NCBI RefSeq assembly: GCF_022760855.1
Contig: NZ_JAKTNR010000001.1
Coordinates: forward strand, 186,001 to 250,000
Direction: 5' to 3'
Source: Thermus albus
GTDB taxonomy: Bacteria > Deinococcota > Deinococci > Deinococcales > Thermaceae
Length of the DNA stretch: 64,000 bases
The notes beneath the pieces are model-generated. The model searched no databases and was not told where the DNA came from. It saw only the letters and a list, made by a program, of their open reading frames with translations. Position 1 is the stretch's first letter, and every line of letters starts with the position of its first letter. A program made the translations under genes and the position numbers. Shown one piece after another: positions 46,174 through 54,865 of the stretch.

Positions 46174-46839
46174 TTCTGCGGTGAGCGCGGGCGTGGCCTT
46201 AAGAGGGCCCAGGGCCTCTTCCGCATGGTGTTTGAGGGCCAGCAGTAGCCTTTCCAAGGGAGCTTCCTCCAGATAGGGAAGGGCCTCGCTACCCGGGAGG
46301 TGGAGGATGGCCCTGAGGGCTTCCACGCCCCTTTCCCCCAGGTAGACGCCCTCATCCTCCAGGCGGCCCGTCTTCAGGTATAAACCCGGCCCCAAAAGGT
46401 TGGGACCCAGGCCCCCCGCCTTCACCACCCGCCAGCCTGCCCATACCAGGGGTAGAAGGGGCCGGGGGTGTTTGGCGATGCCCCGTAGGCCCGAGATGAA
46501 GACGGGGTAGATCCTGGGCGCGGCCTCGGGGGAGGCCAGGCGGTAGGCTAGTTCCGCCAGAAAGGAGGCCAGAAGGAAGCGCCTAGGCTCCTCCAGACCA
46601 TGGAGCCGGCCCATTAGCTCGGCCTGGGTGAGGGTGGGCAGGCCCTCGCCCTTGCGGTAAAGCTGGAAGCGCACATGGTGAAAGAGGGAAAGCCTTCCCG
46701 AACGCCCCGTGGGGCGGAGGCCTTTGCGCACCATGGCCTCGAGGCTTCCCCCTGGGGTTAGGAACCGCAGGAGCAGGTCCCCTTGGGGTAAGGCTTTACG
46801 CCCCACCACGATGCCTTCCTCCAGGTGGTACCCCTCCAC
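46168..46839 (-). CDS. recO: DNA repair protein RecO
   Basis: Recombination mediator working with RecR to load RecA at gaps. 223 residues with the N-terminal OB fold (EGIVVGRKALPQGDLLLRFLTPGG, in parts, residues 8-31) and a helical C-terminal domain (FLLASFLAELAYRLA). The zinc cysteines of some RecO proteins are absent. It overlaps greA by six bases, convergent. Confidence 0.9.
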   Translation of the reverse strand: MEGYHLEEGIVVGRKALPQGDLLLRFLTPGGSLEAMVRKGLRPTGRSGRLSLFHHVRFQLYRKGEGLPTLTQAELMGRLHGLEEPRRFLLASFLAELAYRLASPEAAPRIYPVFISGLRGIAKHPRPLLPLVWAGWRVVKAGGLGPNLLGPGLYLKTGRLEDEGVYLGERGVEALRAILHLPGSEALPYLEEAPLERLLLALKHHAEEALGPLKATPALTAEL

Positions 46840-46861
46840 ATTTCCAGTGTATCCTTAAGGC

Positions 46862-47092
46862 ATGGAACGGACCCTGCGCGACATCCTGGAATGGGTAGTC
46901 CTGGGCCTACTGGTGGTGGTAGGGGTACTCCTTGCCCTCTGGGTTGGGGGATGGGTCTTCACCTTTTTAGGACGGGTGCTTTTGGCCCTTTCGGGGCTGA
47001 TCTGGGAGCTACTTAAGTTCGCCATTCCCTTGCTGATCCTGGCGGCCATCGGCTACGGGGTGGTTTACCTTTTGCAAAAGCGTAGCGCATAA
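46862..47092 (+). CDS. Small two-helix membrane protein, unknown
   Basis: 76 residues with two hydrophobic segments: WVVLGLLVVVGVLLALWVG (about 11-29) and FAIPLLILAAIGYGVVYLL (about 53-71). Codon use is normal. No family is recognised. It is divergent from recO, with only 22 bases between starts. Confidence 0.65.
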   Translation: MERTLRDILEWVVLGLLVVVGVLLALWVGGWVFTFLGRVLLALSGLIWELLKFAIPLLILAAIGYGVVYLLQKRSA

Positions 47093-47187
47093 GGAGGCGG
47101 CAGCAAACGGTGCTCTCTGGATAAACCGCGATAAGTACCCGGCCTTAGCCCAGAAGGGCGGGTTTATCTATAACGTGCCCTATACCC

Positions 47188-47217
47188 TTGACCAAAAGAC
47201 AATCAGGGGTGTATACT
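47188..47217 (+). promoter_or_regulatory. Promoter of the DsrE-type gene
   Basis: -35 TTGACC (47188-47193), 18-bp spacer, -10 TATACT (47212-47217). Just upstream, GATAAACC (47120-47127) and GGTTTATC (47161-47168) form an inverted repeat with a 33-base interval. Confidence 0.75.
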
Positions 47218-47243
47218 TTTTCCTTAGTTTAGGGGGAGGGAGT

Positions 47244-47747
47244 ATGGACCGTAGGCTTCTGTTGAGGTTAGGTGCTCTTTTGGGGGCGGGCTCCCTGATG
47301 GGGGCTCGGGCCAACGAGAAGGTGGCCTATAAGGACTTCAAGAAGGAAACCCCGGTGGCGGTGGTCTACCACCTGGACTTTGGGGATCCTAACCGCTTTG
47401 GGCAGATGCTGACCAACATCGGCAACCACCTCTCCGTCTACGACAACGACCCCTTCAAGGTCAAAATCGTGGTGGTGGCCCATGGGGCCGGGGTTCAGTT
47501 TTTCCTCAAGGATCTGGAGGGTACCCCGTGGGCCTCGGCCCAGTACGACCGGGAGGCCCTTTTCAGCCGGGTGAAGCAGCTGGCCCAGCTGGGGGTGGAG
47601 TACTACCTCTGCGAGATTACCTTCAGCCGGAACAATATCCCCAAGGAAAAACTGCGGTCCGACGATTTCCTCAAGTGGGTGCCGTCTGGGGTAGGGGCTT
47701 TAGGGGAGCTCCAGGCCAAGGGTTATGCCTATATCAAGGTAGGTTAG
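47244..47747 (+). CDS. Exported DsrE-family protein
   Basis: 167 residues. The N-terminus MDRRLLLRLGALLGAGSL looks like a Tat-type signal (RR followed by a hydrophobic stretch). The mature part is a DsrE/YchN-like fold: VVYHLDFGDPNRFGQMLTNIGNHL, KIVVVAHGAGVQFFLKD and the single Cys in EYYLCEITFSRNNI (given in parts), which could carry a persulfide. A role in periplasmic sulfur handling is an inference. RBS GGGGAGGG. Confidence 0.8.
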   Translation: MDRRLLLRLGALLGAGSLMGARANEKVAYKDFKKETPVAVVYHLDFGDPNRFGQMLTNIGNHLSVYDNDPFKVKIVVVAHGAGVQFFLKDLEGTPWASAQYDREALFSRVKQLAQLGVEYYLCEITFSRNNIPKEKLRSDDFLKWVPSGVGALGELQAKGYAYIKVG

Positions 47748-47784
47748 GCCTTAAAGGGCCCATAGGGGTGCGTATAATGCCCCC

Positions 47785-48543
47785 ATGCGGGTCCTTTTCA
47801 TCGGCGACGTGATGGCCGAGCCCGGCCTCAGGGTGGTGAGCCTGCACCTGCCGGATATCCGGGACCGGTACGATCTGGTCATTGCCAACGGGGAGAACGC
47901 CGCCAAGGGCAAGGGCCTGGACCGTCGTTCCTACCGCATCCTACGCGAGGCAGGGGTGGACCTGGTTTCCTTGGGGAACCATGCCTGGGACCACAAGGAG
48001 GTCTACGACCTTTTGGAGAAGGAGCCGGTGGTCCGAGCCCTCAACTACCCTCCGGGTACCCCGGGGCGGGGTTGGTGGCGGCTTTGGGCAGGGGAGGAGA
48101 GCCTCCTCTTTGTGCAGGTGATGGGCCGGATCTTCATGGACCCCCTGGACGATCCCTTCCGCACCCTGGATGCCCTTTTGGCCCAGGAAAGGGCGGATTA
48201 TATCCTGGTGGAGGTGCACGCCGAGGCCACCAGCGAGAAGATGGCCTTGGCCCACTACCTGGACGGGCGGGTTACCGCGGTGCTGGGCACCCATACCCAC
48301 GTGCCCACCCTGGACGCCATGCGCCTGCCCAAGGGTACCCTGTACCAGACCGATGTGGGCATGACTGGCACCTACGAGTCCATCATCGGCGGGGAGGTGG
48401 AAACCTTCCTGGCCCGCTTCCTCACGGGTAGGCCCCAGCCCTTTAGGGCTGCGCAGGGAAGGGCCCGTTTCCATGCCACGGAGCTGATTCTGGAAGGAGG
48501 CAAGGGGGCTTCCATAGGCCCTTATGTGTGGGAGGAACCTTGA
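47785..48543 (+). CDS. ymdB: YmdB-family metallophosphoesterase
   Basis: 252 residues of the TIGR00282/YmdB family, a di-metal phosphodiesterase acting on 2',3'-cyclic nucleotides in B. subtilis. Metal-binding motifs: GDVMAEPG (7-14), [11 protein letters not shown] (33-43), GNHAWDHKE (64-72), [10 protein letters not shown] and GTHTHVPT. A consensus -10 TATAAT (47773-47778) ends six bases before the ATG, so the mRNA is leaderless. Confidence 0.92.
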   Translation: MRVLFIGDVMAEPGLRVVSLHLPDIRDRYDLVIANGENAAKGKGLDRRSYRILREAGVDLVSLGNHAWDHKEVYDLLEKEPVVRALNYPPGTPGRGWWRLWAGEESLLFVQVMGRIFMDPLDDPFRTLDALLAQERADYILVEVHAEATSEKMALAHYLDGRVTAVLGTHTHVPTLDAMRLPKGTLYQTDVGMTGTYESIIGGEVETFLARFLTGRPQPFRAAQGRARFHATELILEGGKGASIGPYVWEEP

Positions 48544-51125
48544 CGCAGGGGAAGGAGGACACCTTTGACCTCTTGCGGGCGGAGGTGGACCTTTTGGGTC
48601 GCCTTCTGGGGGAGGCCATCCGGGCCATCTCGGGGGAGCGGTTTTTTGCCTTGGTGGAGGAGGTGCGCCTGCTTTCCAAAGCCCGGCGGCAAGGGGACGA
48701 GGGAGCGAGCGCCGTCCTCCTAAAGCGGGTCGAGGGGCTTTCCCTGGAGGAGGCGGAGGCCCTGGTGCGGGCCTTCACCCACTACTTCCACCTGGTGAAC
48801 CTGGCGGAGGAGAGGCACCGGGTGCGGGTGAACCGGCTCAGGGCCCAGGCGGAAACCCCGGAGAACCCTAGGCCCGAGGGCTTCCTGGCCTTGGCCCAGG
48901 CCCTGAAGAAAAGGGGTCTTTCCCTGGAGGAGGTGGAGGCCCACCTCAACCGCCTGGAGCTATGGCTCACCTTCACCGCCCATCCCACCGAGACCCGCCG
49001 GCGGACCCTAAGGTACCATCTGGAAAAGCTTCAAGAAGAGCTGGAGGCCAAGGACCGCTCCCGTTTGGCAGCCAGGGTAGCCCTGCTTTACGCCACCGAG
49101 GAGGTGCGCAAGGCCAGGCCCACGGTGGAGGACGAGATCAAGGGGGGGCTGTACTACCTGCCCACCACCCTTTGGCAGGCGGTGCCGCGGGTGGTGGAGG
49201 GCCTCGAGGCGGCCCTGGAACAGGTGTATGGCAAACGGCCCCGCCTGAAGAGTCCGGTGCACTTTAGGAGCTGGATCGGAGGCGACCGGGATGGCAACCC
49301 CTTCGTCACCCCAGAGGTGACCGCCTTCGCCGGTCGGTATGCCCGCCAGGTGGCCCGGGAACGGTTTCTACGGGAGCTGGAGGACCTGGTGCGGGACCTC
49401 TCCCTCTCCGAAACCAAGGTGCCCGTCCCCCGGGGTATCCGGGAGGGGGGAGAAGGGGTGGAGCGCTTTCCCGGCGAACCCTACCGCCGCTTCTTTGCCC
49501 GGCTTTATGCCCGGCTGGAAAGGGAAGAGGTCAGCACCGAGGAGCTTTTAAGGGCGCTGCGGATGGCGGAGGAGGGCCTGGGGACGGTGGGCTTAGGGCA
49601 GGTGGCCCTCTCCTTTTTCCGGCCCCTCGAGGCCCGCCTGCAGGCTTTCGGCCTGGAGCTGGCCCCCCTGGACCTCAGGGAGGAGTCCATAAAGCTTCTG
49701 GAGGCCGCCCAGGAGCTTCTGGCCGTGGGGGGTGTCCATCCCGGCTTCCTCTCCCTTTCCCCGGAGGAGAAGGAGGCGCTTCTCACCCGGGAGCTGGCAA
49801 GCGCCCGACCCCTTTTGCCCGTGGGGGAGGAGCCCAGGGGCGAGGCCCTGCGGGTAGCCCTGGGGGCCCTTAGGGCCTGGCGGGACAAGGGGGCCCATGT
49901 GGTCTCCATGACCCACCATCCTGCGGACATCCTGGCGGTCTTCCTCCTGGCGCGGGAGGTGGGGTTATACCGCCCGGGCGCCTCCTTGCCCTTTGACGTG
50001 GTGCCCCTTTTTGAAACCCTAGAGGACCTCCACCGGGCCCCGGAGGTGCTGGCCCGCCTTCTCTCCAACCCCGTCTTTCTTGCCCATGCTCGGGGCCGGG
50101 GTGGGGTGGAGGTGATGATCGGTTACTCCGATTCCAACAAGGATGTGGGCTTCCTGGCCGCCAACCTGGCCCTGTACGAGGCCCAGGAGGCCTTGGCCAG
50201 GGTGGGGGAAGGCTTTGGCCTGCCGGTTTTCTTCTTCCACGGCCGGGGTACCTCCACCGCCCGGGGTGGGGGCCCCGCAGGCCGGGCCATCGCCAGCCTG
50301 CCCCCTAAGAGCGTGGGGTACCGCATCCGTCTCACGGAGCAAGGGGAAGCCCTGGCGGACCGGTACAGCCACCCTGAGCTGGCCGTGCGCCACCTGGAGC
50401 AACTCCTCTTCCATTTCGCCCAGGCGGCCTTGGGGGAGGGGATAGAACCCAAACCCGAGTGGCGGGAGGCCCTTTGGCAGGCGGGGGAGGAGAGCGTGCG
50501 CCGGTACCGGGCCCTTCTGGCCCAGGAGGGTTTCTTCCCCTTCTTTGAGGCCCTCACCCCCATCCGGGAGATCGGGGAGCTCCCCATCGCCAGCCGCCCC
50601 GTGTACCGGCACGGCCGGGTGCGGGAGATCCGGGACCTGAGGGCCATCCCCTGGGTGATGGCCTGGACCCAGGTGCGCCTCCTCCTGCCGGGTTGGTATG
50701 GGCTTAGCGCCTTGGAAAGCCTTCCCCTGGACCTTCTCAGGCGGATGTACCGGGAGTGGCCCTTCTTGGCCACCACCCTGGAAAACGCCGCCATGGCCCT
50801 GGCCAAGGCGGATATCGGGGTGGCGGGGCTTTACCTGCGCCTGGTGCCAGAGGAGCTTCATTCCCTTTTCCATGGCATCGCCCAGGAGTACCGAAAGACG
50901 GTGGCGCTTCTGGAAAACATCTTCCAGGCCCCCCTCCTCCACAACCAAAGGACCCTGGAAAGGCAGATCGGGCTACGCAACCCCTACGTGGACCCCATCA
51001 ACTTCGTGCAGGTGGAGCTCCTCCGCCGCTACCGTGCCCCCGGAGGCCGGGAGGACGAGGCCCTGAGGAAGGCCCTCTTGCTTTCCTTGCTGGGGGTGGC
51101 GGCGGGACTCAGGAATGCGGGGTAA
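48540..51125 (+). CDS. ppc: Phosphoenolpyruvate carboxylase
   Basis: Makes oxaloacetate from PEP and bicarbonate, feeding the TCA cycle. 861 residues. Catalytic His in [14 protein letters not shown] (about 150), [28 protein letters not shown] and the mobile loop [15 protein letters not shown]-terminal end LRNAG as in the family (usually RNTG). TTG at 48540 is chosen: it overlaps the ymdB stop as TTGA and has GGAGG five bases upstream; a GTG four codons earlier is the alternative. Confidence 0.95.
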   Translation: MTQGKEDTFDLLRAEVDLLGRLLGEAIRAISGERFFALVEEVRLLSKARRQGDEGASAVLLKRVEGLSLEEAEALVRAFTHYFHLVNLAEERHRVRVNRLRAQAETPENPRPEGFLALAQALKKRGLSLEEVEAHLNRLELWLTFTAHPTETRRRTLRYHLEKLQEELEAKDRSRLAARVALLYATEEVRKARPTVEDEIKGGLYYLPTTLWQAVPRVVEGLEAALEQVYGKRPRLKSPVHFRSWIGGDRDGNPFVTPEVTAFAGRYARQVARERFLRELEDLVRDLSLSETKVPVPRGIREGGEGVERFPGEPYRRFFARLYARLEREEVSTEELLRALRMAEEGLGTVGLGQVALSFFRPLEARLQAFGLELAPLDLREESIKLLEAAQELLAVGGVHPGFLSLSPEEKEALLTRELASARPLLPVGEEPRGEALRVALGALRAWRDKGAHVVSMTHHPADILAVFLLAREVGLYRPGASLPFDVVPLFETLEDLHRAPEVLARLLSNPVFLAHARGRGGVEVMIGYSDSNKDVGFLAANLALYEAQEALARVGEGFGLPVFFFHGRGTSTARGGGPAGRAIASLPPKSVGYRIRLTEQGEALADRYSHPELAVRHLEQLLFHFAQAALGEGIEPKPEWREALWQAGEESVRRYRALLAQEGFFPFFEALTPIREIGELPIASRPVYRHGRVREIRDLRAIPWVMAWTQVRLLLPGWYGLSALESLPLDLLRRMYREWPFLATTLENAAMALAKADIGVAGLYLRLVPEELHSLFHGIAQEYRKTVALLENIFQAPLLHNQRTLERQIGLRNPYVDPINFVQVELLRRYRAPGGREDEALRKALLLSLLGVAAGLRNAG

Positions 51126-51136
51126 GATGGAGGCCG

Positions 51137-51673
51137 ATGGAACTCGGCCAGCATCCTGACCAGCGGGTGGGCGTCTTCGTGGACACCCAGAACCTCTACC
51201 ACTCCGCCCGGGACTACTACGAGCGCAACGTGAACTTTGAGAGCCTCCTGCGTTTTGCCGTGGGGGGGAGGCGCTTGGTGCGGGCCACCGCCTATGTGGT
51301 GGAAAAGGAAGGGGATACCTCAGCTTGGCCTTTCATCTACAAGCTTTCCACCATCGGCTACCGGGTTAGGCGCATGTACCTCACGGTGAAGGAGCTGGGC
51401 GAGGGAGGGAAGCCCATCTACGAGGGCAACTGGGATATGGGTATCGCTGCGGACATGGTGCGGCTCATGCCCCACCTGGACGTGGTGGTCCTGGGAAGCG
51501 GGGATGGGGATTTTGTGGAGATCCTCGAGGTCCTCATGGAAAGGGGCATCCGGGTAGAGGTCATCGCCTTCCGGGAGACCACGGCCCAGAGGCTCATAGA
51601 CGCTGTGGACCGCTTTACGCACCTTCCGGAGATTCCCAACGCCTTCATGGAGCCCAAAAACGCCGAGCGATGA
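51137..51673 (+). CDS. NYN-domain (LabA/DUF88) putative ribonuclease
   Basis: 178 residues, PIN-like fold. Acidic metal-binding motifs: VGVFVDTQNLYHSARDYYE (Asp about 16), Asp in NWDMGIAADMVRLM, and GSGDGDFVEILEVL. Family members process or decay RNA; substrate unknown here. It is 11 bases after ppc and overlaps queA by four. Confidence 0.85.
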   Translation: MELGQHPDQRVGVFVDTQNLYHSARDYYERNVNFESLLRFAVGGRRLVRATAYVVEKEGDTSAWPFIYKLSTIGYRVRRMYLTVKELGEGGKPIYEGNWDMGIAADMVRLMPHLDVVVLGSGDGDFVEILEVLMERGIRVEVIAFRETTAQRLIDAVDRFTHLPEIPNAFMEPKNAER

Positions 51674-52704
51674 GCCTGGAGGCTTACGATTACTTCCTTC
51701 CCCCGGAGCTCATCGCCCAAGAGGGGGTGGAGCCCCGGGACCTGGCTCGGATGCTGGTGGTCCATCGGCAGGGCCCCTTTAGGGTGGAGCACCGCCGGGT
51801 GCGGGACCTGCCCGCGTACCTTCGGCCTGGGGATGTCCTGGTCTTCAACGAGAGCCGGGTAATCCCGGCCCGTCTCCTGGCTACGAGGCCCACAGGGGGA
51901 AAGGTGGAGGTGCTGTTGGTGCGGGAAAGGTCCCCAGGTCTTTGGGAGGCTTTGGTGGGGCCTGGGAGGAAGGCCAAGCCTGGGACTTGGCTGCGTTTTC
52001 TTTCGCCGCGGGATTTGCGGGAGGTTCCCGGCCTGCACGCGGAGGTGGTGGGGGTGGAGGAGGGTGGGGTGCGGCTTCTTCGCTTTGAAGGGGACCTCCT
52101 GGCCCATTTGGAAGAGGTGGGGGAGGTGCCCTTGCCCCCCTACATCAAGGCCAGGATTCCCCCTGAGCGCTACCAGACCGTTTACGCCAAGCGCCCGGGC
52201 TCGGTGGCGGCGCCCACCGCGGGGCTTCACTTTACCCCTGAGCTTCTCGCCCGCTTGCCGGAGATGGGGGTGGAGCTTCGTTTCCTAACCCTTCATGTGG
52301 GGCCTGGTACCTTCCGCCCGGTCAAGGGGGACCTGGAAAGCCACCCGATGCACTCCGAACCCTTTGAAATCCCCGAGGAAACCGCCGAGGCCGTAAACCG
52401 GGCCAAGAAGGAGGGGAGACGGGTGGTGGCGGTGGGCACCACCGTGGTGCGGGCCTTAGAAAGCGCCTATAGGGAAGGGGTGGGGGTGGTGCCGGGTGCG
52501 GGGGAGACCCGGCTTTTCATCCACCCTCCTTACACCTTCCGCGTGATAGATGCCCTTTTCACCAACTTCCACCTGCCCCGCTCCACCCTCCTCCTGCTGG
52601 TGGCGGCCTTTTTGGGCTACGAGAGGACCATGGAGGCCTACCGGCTGGCGGTGGCGGAGCGGTACCGGTTTTACTCCCTAGGGGACGCCATGCTTATCCT
52701 GTAG
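51670..52704 (+). CDS. queA: S-adenosylmethionine:tRNA ribosyltransferase-isomerase
   Basis: Penultimate enzyme of queuosine synthesis: transfers the ribosyl part of SAM to preQ1 in tRNA. 344 residues with AYDYFLPPELIAQ (5-17), VFNESRVIPARL, PYIKARIPPERYQTVYAK, GSVAAPTAGLHF and the C-terminal TNFHLPRSTLLLLVAAF. Last gene of the ymdB-ppc-NYN-queA run. Confidence 0.96.
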   Translation: MSLEAYDYFLPPELIAQEGVEPRDLARMLVVHRQGPFRVEHRRVRDLPAYLRPGDVLVFNESRVIPARLLATRPTGGKVEVLLVRERSPGLWEALVGPGRKAKPGTWLRFLSPRDLREVPGLHAEVVGVEEGGVRLLRFEGDLLAHLEEVGEVPLPPYIKARIPPERYQTVYAKRPGSVAAPTAGLHFTPELLARLPEMGVELRFLTLHVGPGTFRPVKGDLESHPMHSEPFEIPEETAEAVNRAKKEGRRVVAVGTTVVRALESAYREGVGVVPGAGETRLFIHPPYTFRVIDALFTNFHLPRSTLLLLVAAFLGYERTMEAYRLAVAERYRFYSLGDAMLIL

Positions 52705-52798
52705 GGCGTTCCGTGAGGGCAGGAAGCCACGCAGCACCCACCGGATGCCTCGCCTGCGTGCTTTTCTCCGAAGCGCTATCGGGGTGCGCTTTTTTTAA
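52704..52798 (+). terminator. Structured 3' region with tandem terminators, possible small RNA
   Basis: A terminator AGCGC (52772-52776) / GCGCT (52786-52790) followed by seven T ends the region. Before it lie stems that cannot all form together: GGCGTTCCG (52705-52713) with CGGATGCC (52742-52749), and CACGCAG (52729-52735) with CTGCGTG (52754-52760), the latter followed by CTTTTC. The first pairing leaves GGC AGGAA GCC as an apical hairpin. The interval 52799-52887 shows nothing further. Confidence 0.6.
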
Positions 52799-52887
52799 GC
52801 GAAGGCGGTGTGGATTGATACCCTTTTTTCGTGTTTCGTTCCACGAGTTCTAGAGAGATGTCGCCTATCCAAGGGCTTTTCCGGGGC

Positions 52888-52915
52888 CCCCACCCTGGCG
52901 CAAGCCAGGGTGGGG
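52888..52915. terminator. Strong hairpin between convergent genes
   Basis: Perfect 12-bp stem CCCCACCCTGGC / GCCAGGGTGGGG with a GCAA tetraloop. It lacks a clear T-run on either strand but is placed where a two-way terminator is expected. Confidence 0.55.
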
Positions 52916-52920
52916 TGGTA

Positions 52921-53313
52921 TTAGAGGGGAAGGCCTAGGCTTTTGAGGAAGGCTTGGGCCTCGAGGGGGCCCAGGAAGGCGGGTTGGCGATCCGGGTGAA
53001 ACCAGGCCAGGAGGGGTTCTATAGCCCGGCTGTCTAGGGGTTTCTGGCCGGCCAGGACCAGTTTATGGTCCCCATCCCTAAGCCATACCATGCCCACCAC
53101 CTCCCCTTCTGCCCGGGTTCCTGGGGGAAGGGGAGGGCCGAGGAAAACCGCATCCACCTCCTCTCCGTCCGCGGGGTTAAAAAGGCCGGGGATAAGGCCG
53201 TAGTTCACCGGCGCCGGTTGGTCCACCGCCACCAGGCTGAGCTTCCCTTCCTTCCAGGCATAGCGGAAGGGGCTTCCCTTGCTCCACTCCACCACCATGG
53301 AAAGCCGCATCAT
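52921..53313 (-). CDS. Compact inorganic-pyrophosphatase-like protein
   Basis: 130 residues, shorter than soluble pyrophosphatases (about 175). The core matches that family: VNYGLIPG (36-43), DGEEVDAVFLG (49-59) in the place of DGDPVDVLV, PPGTRAEGEVVGMVWLRDGDHK with Asp80, Asp82 and Lys84 in the place of the second Asp/Asp/Lys metal-phosphate set. It might hydrolyse a small phosphoanhydride or be a sensor. The ATG overlaps the mgtE stop (ATGA), so it is co-expressed with a Mg2+ channel, and pyrophosphatases need Mg2+. Confidence 0.65.
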   Translation of the reverse strand: MMRLSMVVEWSKGSPFRYAWKEGKLSLVAVDQPAPVNYGLIPGLFNPADGEEVDAVFLGPPLPPGTRAEGEVVGMVWLRDGDHKLVLAGQKPLDSRAIEPLLAWFHPDRQPAFLGPLEAQAFLKSLGLPL

Positions 53314-54659
53314 CCCAGGTTAAGGAGAAGCCGGGCCACGGTAAGGTAGATGAGAAGGCCCGAGATATCCGAAAGGGTGGCCACCAGGGGATTGGACACC
53401 AAGGCGGGGTCTACGCCAAGACGCCTCAGCACCACCGGGAGCATGGCCCCTACCAGGTTGGCAAACAGGACCAGGAGGAAGAGGGCTAGGCCCACCGCCG
53501 GGGCCAGTGGGGCGTGGCCGTCCAGGAAGACCTTGCCCAAAAGCAGCGTGGCCAGGGTGAGGCCCAGAAGGCTTCCCACCAGGCTTTCCTTGAAGAGGAC
53601 CCGCCGCCAGTCCCTTAGGTCCAGGTCCCGGGTGGCCAAGGCCCGGATGATGAGGGTGGCGGACTGGTTGCCGGTGTTGCCTCCCGTGCCCAGGAGCACG
53701 GGTACGTAAAAGGCCAGGGCCGTGGCCGCCTCGAGGAGGCTTTCAAACCCTTGCAGGATGGAACTGGTGACCATGCCGGTCAGGATCAGGATCACCAGCC
53801 AGCGCACCCGGGCCAGCCACAGGGTGATGGGGGAGGCCTGGCTATAGACCAGATCCGGCACGTCCACGGCGGCCAGGCGGTGGATATCCTCGGTGGCCTC
53901 CTTTTCAATCACGTCCAGGACGTCATCTACCGTGACGATACCCACCAGCACCCCGTCCTCGTCCACCACGGGCAGCACGGTGAAATCGTAGTCGGCCATC
54001 AGCCGGGCCACCTCTTCTTGGTCGGTGTCCGTGCGGGCGAAGACCACCTTGGGGTTCATGATCTCCGCCACCTTGGTCCGGGGGTCGGCCACGATGAGGT
54101 CCCGCAAGGAGAGCACCCCTTTAAGGCGCCCCGCCTCGTCCACCACATAGATGTAGTAAATGGTCTCCGCATCGGGGGCGGCCCGGCGCAGGAAGCGGAT
54201 GACCTCATCCACGGTCATCCCCTCCCGCACCGCCACGTACTCGGGGGTCATGAGGCCGCCCGCCTCGTCCTCCTCGTACTGGGTGAGTTCTTCCACCTCG
54301 GCCCGGGTCTCGGGGTCCAGGGCTTCCTTTAGGCGGCGGAAGAGCTCGGGGTCCTCCTCCTCCACCGCCTGGAGGGCGTCGGCCAGGTCGTCTAGGGAAA
54401 GCTCTTCCAAAAGCTCCCGCACCCGCCAAGGGGGGAGGGTCTTCAGGTACTCCGCCTGTTCTTCTGGGGGAAGGTTGGAAAAGACCTCCGCGGCCCGATC
54501 TTTGGGGAGGAGGGTGAGGATCACGTAACGGTGCTCCCCCTCGAGGTCATCCCAAAGGGCCAGGAGGTCCTGGGGATGGATTTCCTCCAGGAGCCTTTGC
54601 AAGGTAAGGGTGTCGCCTTCTTGCAGGGCTTGGCGAAGGGGGGAAGGGGTCGTTTCCAC
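53310..54659 (-). CDS. mgtE: Magnesium channel MgtE
   Basis: 449 residues. N domain (about 15-130), two CBS domains (about 130-255; GGLMTPEYVAVREGMT, EIMNPKVVFARTD) and five C-terminal transmembrane helices (about 270-445) with the pore motif GTGGNTGNQSATLIIRALA. The homologue from T. thermophilus is gated by Mg2+ bound between N and CBS domains. GTG at 54659 has AAAGGAGG six bases upstream; an in-frame ATG at 54692 lies in a hairpin loop. Confidence 0.96.
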   Translation of the reverse strand: METTPSPLRQALQEGDTLTLQRLLEEIHPQDLLALWDDLEGEHRYVILTLLPKDRAAEVFSNLPPEEQAEYLKTLPPWRVRELLEELSLDDLADALQAVEEEDPELFRRLKEALDPETRAEVEELTQYEEDEAGGLMTPEYVAVREGMTVDEVIRFLRRAAPDAETIYYIYVVDEAGRLKGVLSLRDLIVADPRTKVAEIMNPKVVFARTDTDQEEVARLMADYDFTVLPVVDEDGVLVGIVTVDDVLDVIEKEATEDIHRLAAVDVPDLVYSQASPITLWLARVRWLVILILTGMVTSSILQGFESLLEAATALAFYVPVLLGTGGNTGNQSATLIIRALATRDLDLRDWRRVLFKESLVGSLLGLTLATLLLGKVFLDGHAPLAPAVGLALFLLVLFANLVGAMLPVVLRRLGVDPALVSNPLVATLSDISGLLIYLTVARLLLNLG

Positions 54660-54660
54660 A

Positions 54661-54774
54661 GGCGGCCTCCTTTCTCGCTGAAGGCCGCCCATGGCGGCCT
54701 TCAGGACCTAGGACTCGAGGGCAAAGCCCCTGTCATACCCTTTCTAGCCTAGGGGGTCAGACTTTCCCCGTCAA
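54661..54774 (-). promoter_or_regulatory. mgtE promoter and two-state leader
   Basis: Minus-strand -35 TTGACG (54769-54774), 17-bp spacer, -10 TAGGCT (54746-54751). In the leader a perfect 12-bp hairpin forms between CTGAAGGCCGCC and GGCGGCCTTCAG (54678-54704, loop ATG). The second arm can instead pair with AGGCCGCC (54661-54668), which includes part of the ribosome binding site. The two pairings exclude each other, the pattern of a translational switch. No known Mg2+ riboswitch class is recognised. Confidence 0.65.
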
Positions 54775-54807
54775 CCGACCTCGCTAGAAGTGTGGGAAAA
54801 ATTGAGG

Positions 54808-54859
54808 TTGACACGCTCAAGGGGTGTGCCCTATCCTAAGGCCCGGCCTGGTGGCCGGG
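54808..54859 (+). promoter_or_regulatory. ffh promoter and leader hairpin
   Basis: -35 TTGACA (54808-54813) and -10 CTATCC (54831-54836, 17-bp spacer) or TATCCT one base later. A hairpin CCCGGCC / GGCCGGG with loop TGGT (54842-54859) sits directly before the ribosome binding site. Confidence 0.7.
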
Positions 54860-54865
54860 AGGCGC

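Noticed and set aside
52704-52798. SRP RNA (ffs) gene near ffh
   Set aside because: The tip looks similar to the SRP domain IV, but the almost invariant GGAAGGAAGCAGC-type sequence is not met and competing stems exist. Left as an unknown structured region.
54692-54694. ATG at 54692 as the mgtE start
   Set aside because: It lies in a hairpin loop without a ribosome binding site, whereas GTG at 54659 has AAAGGAGG at good spacing and gives the known family N-terminus.
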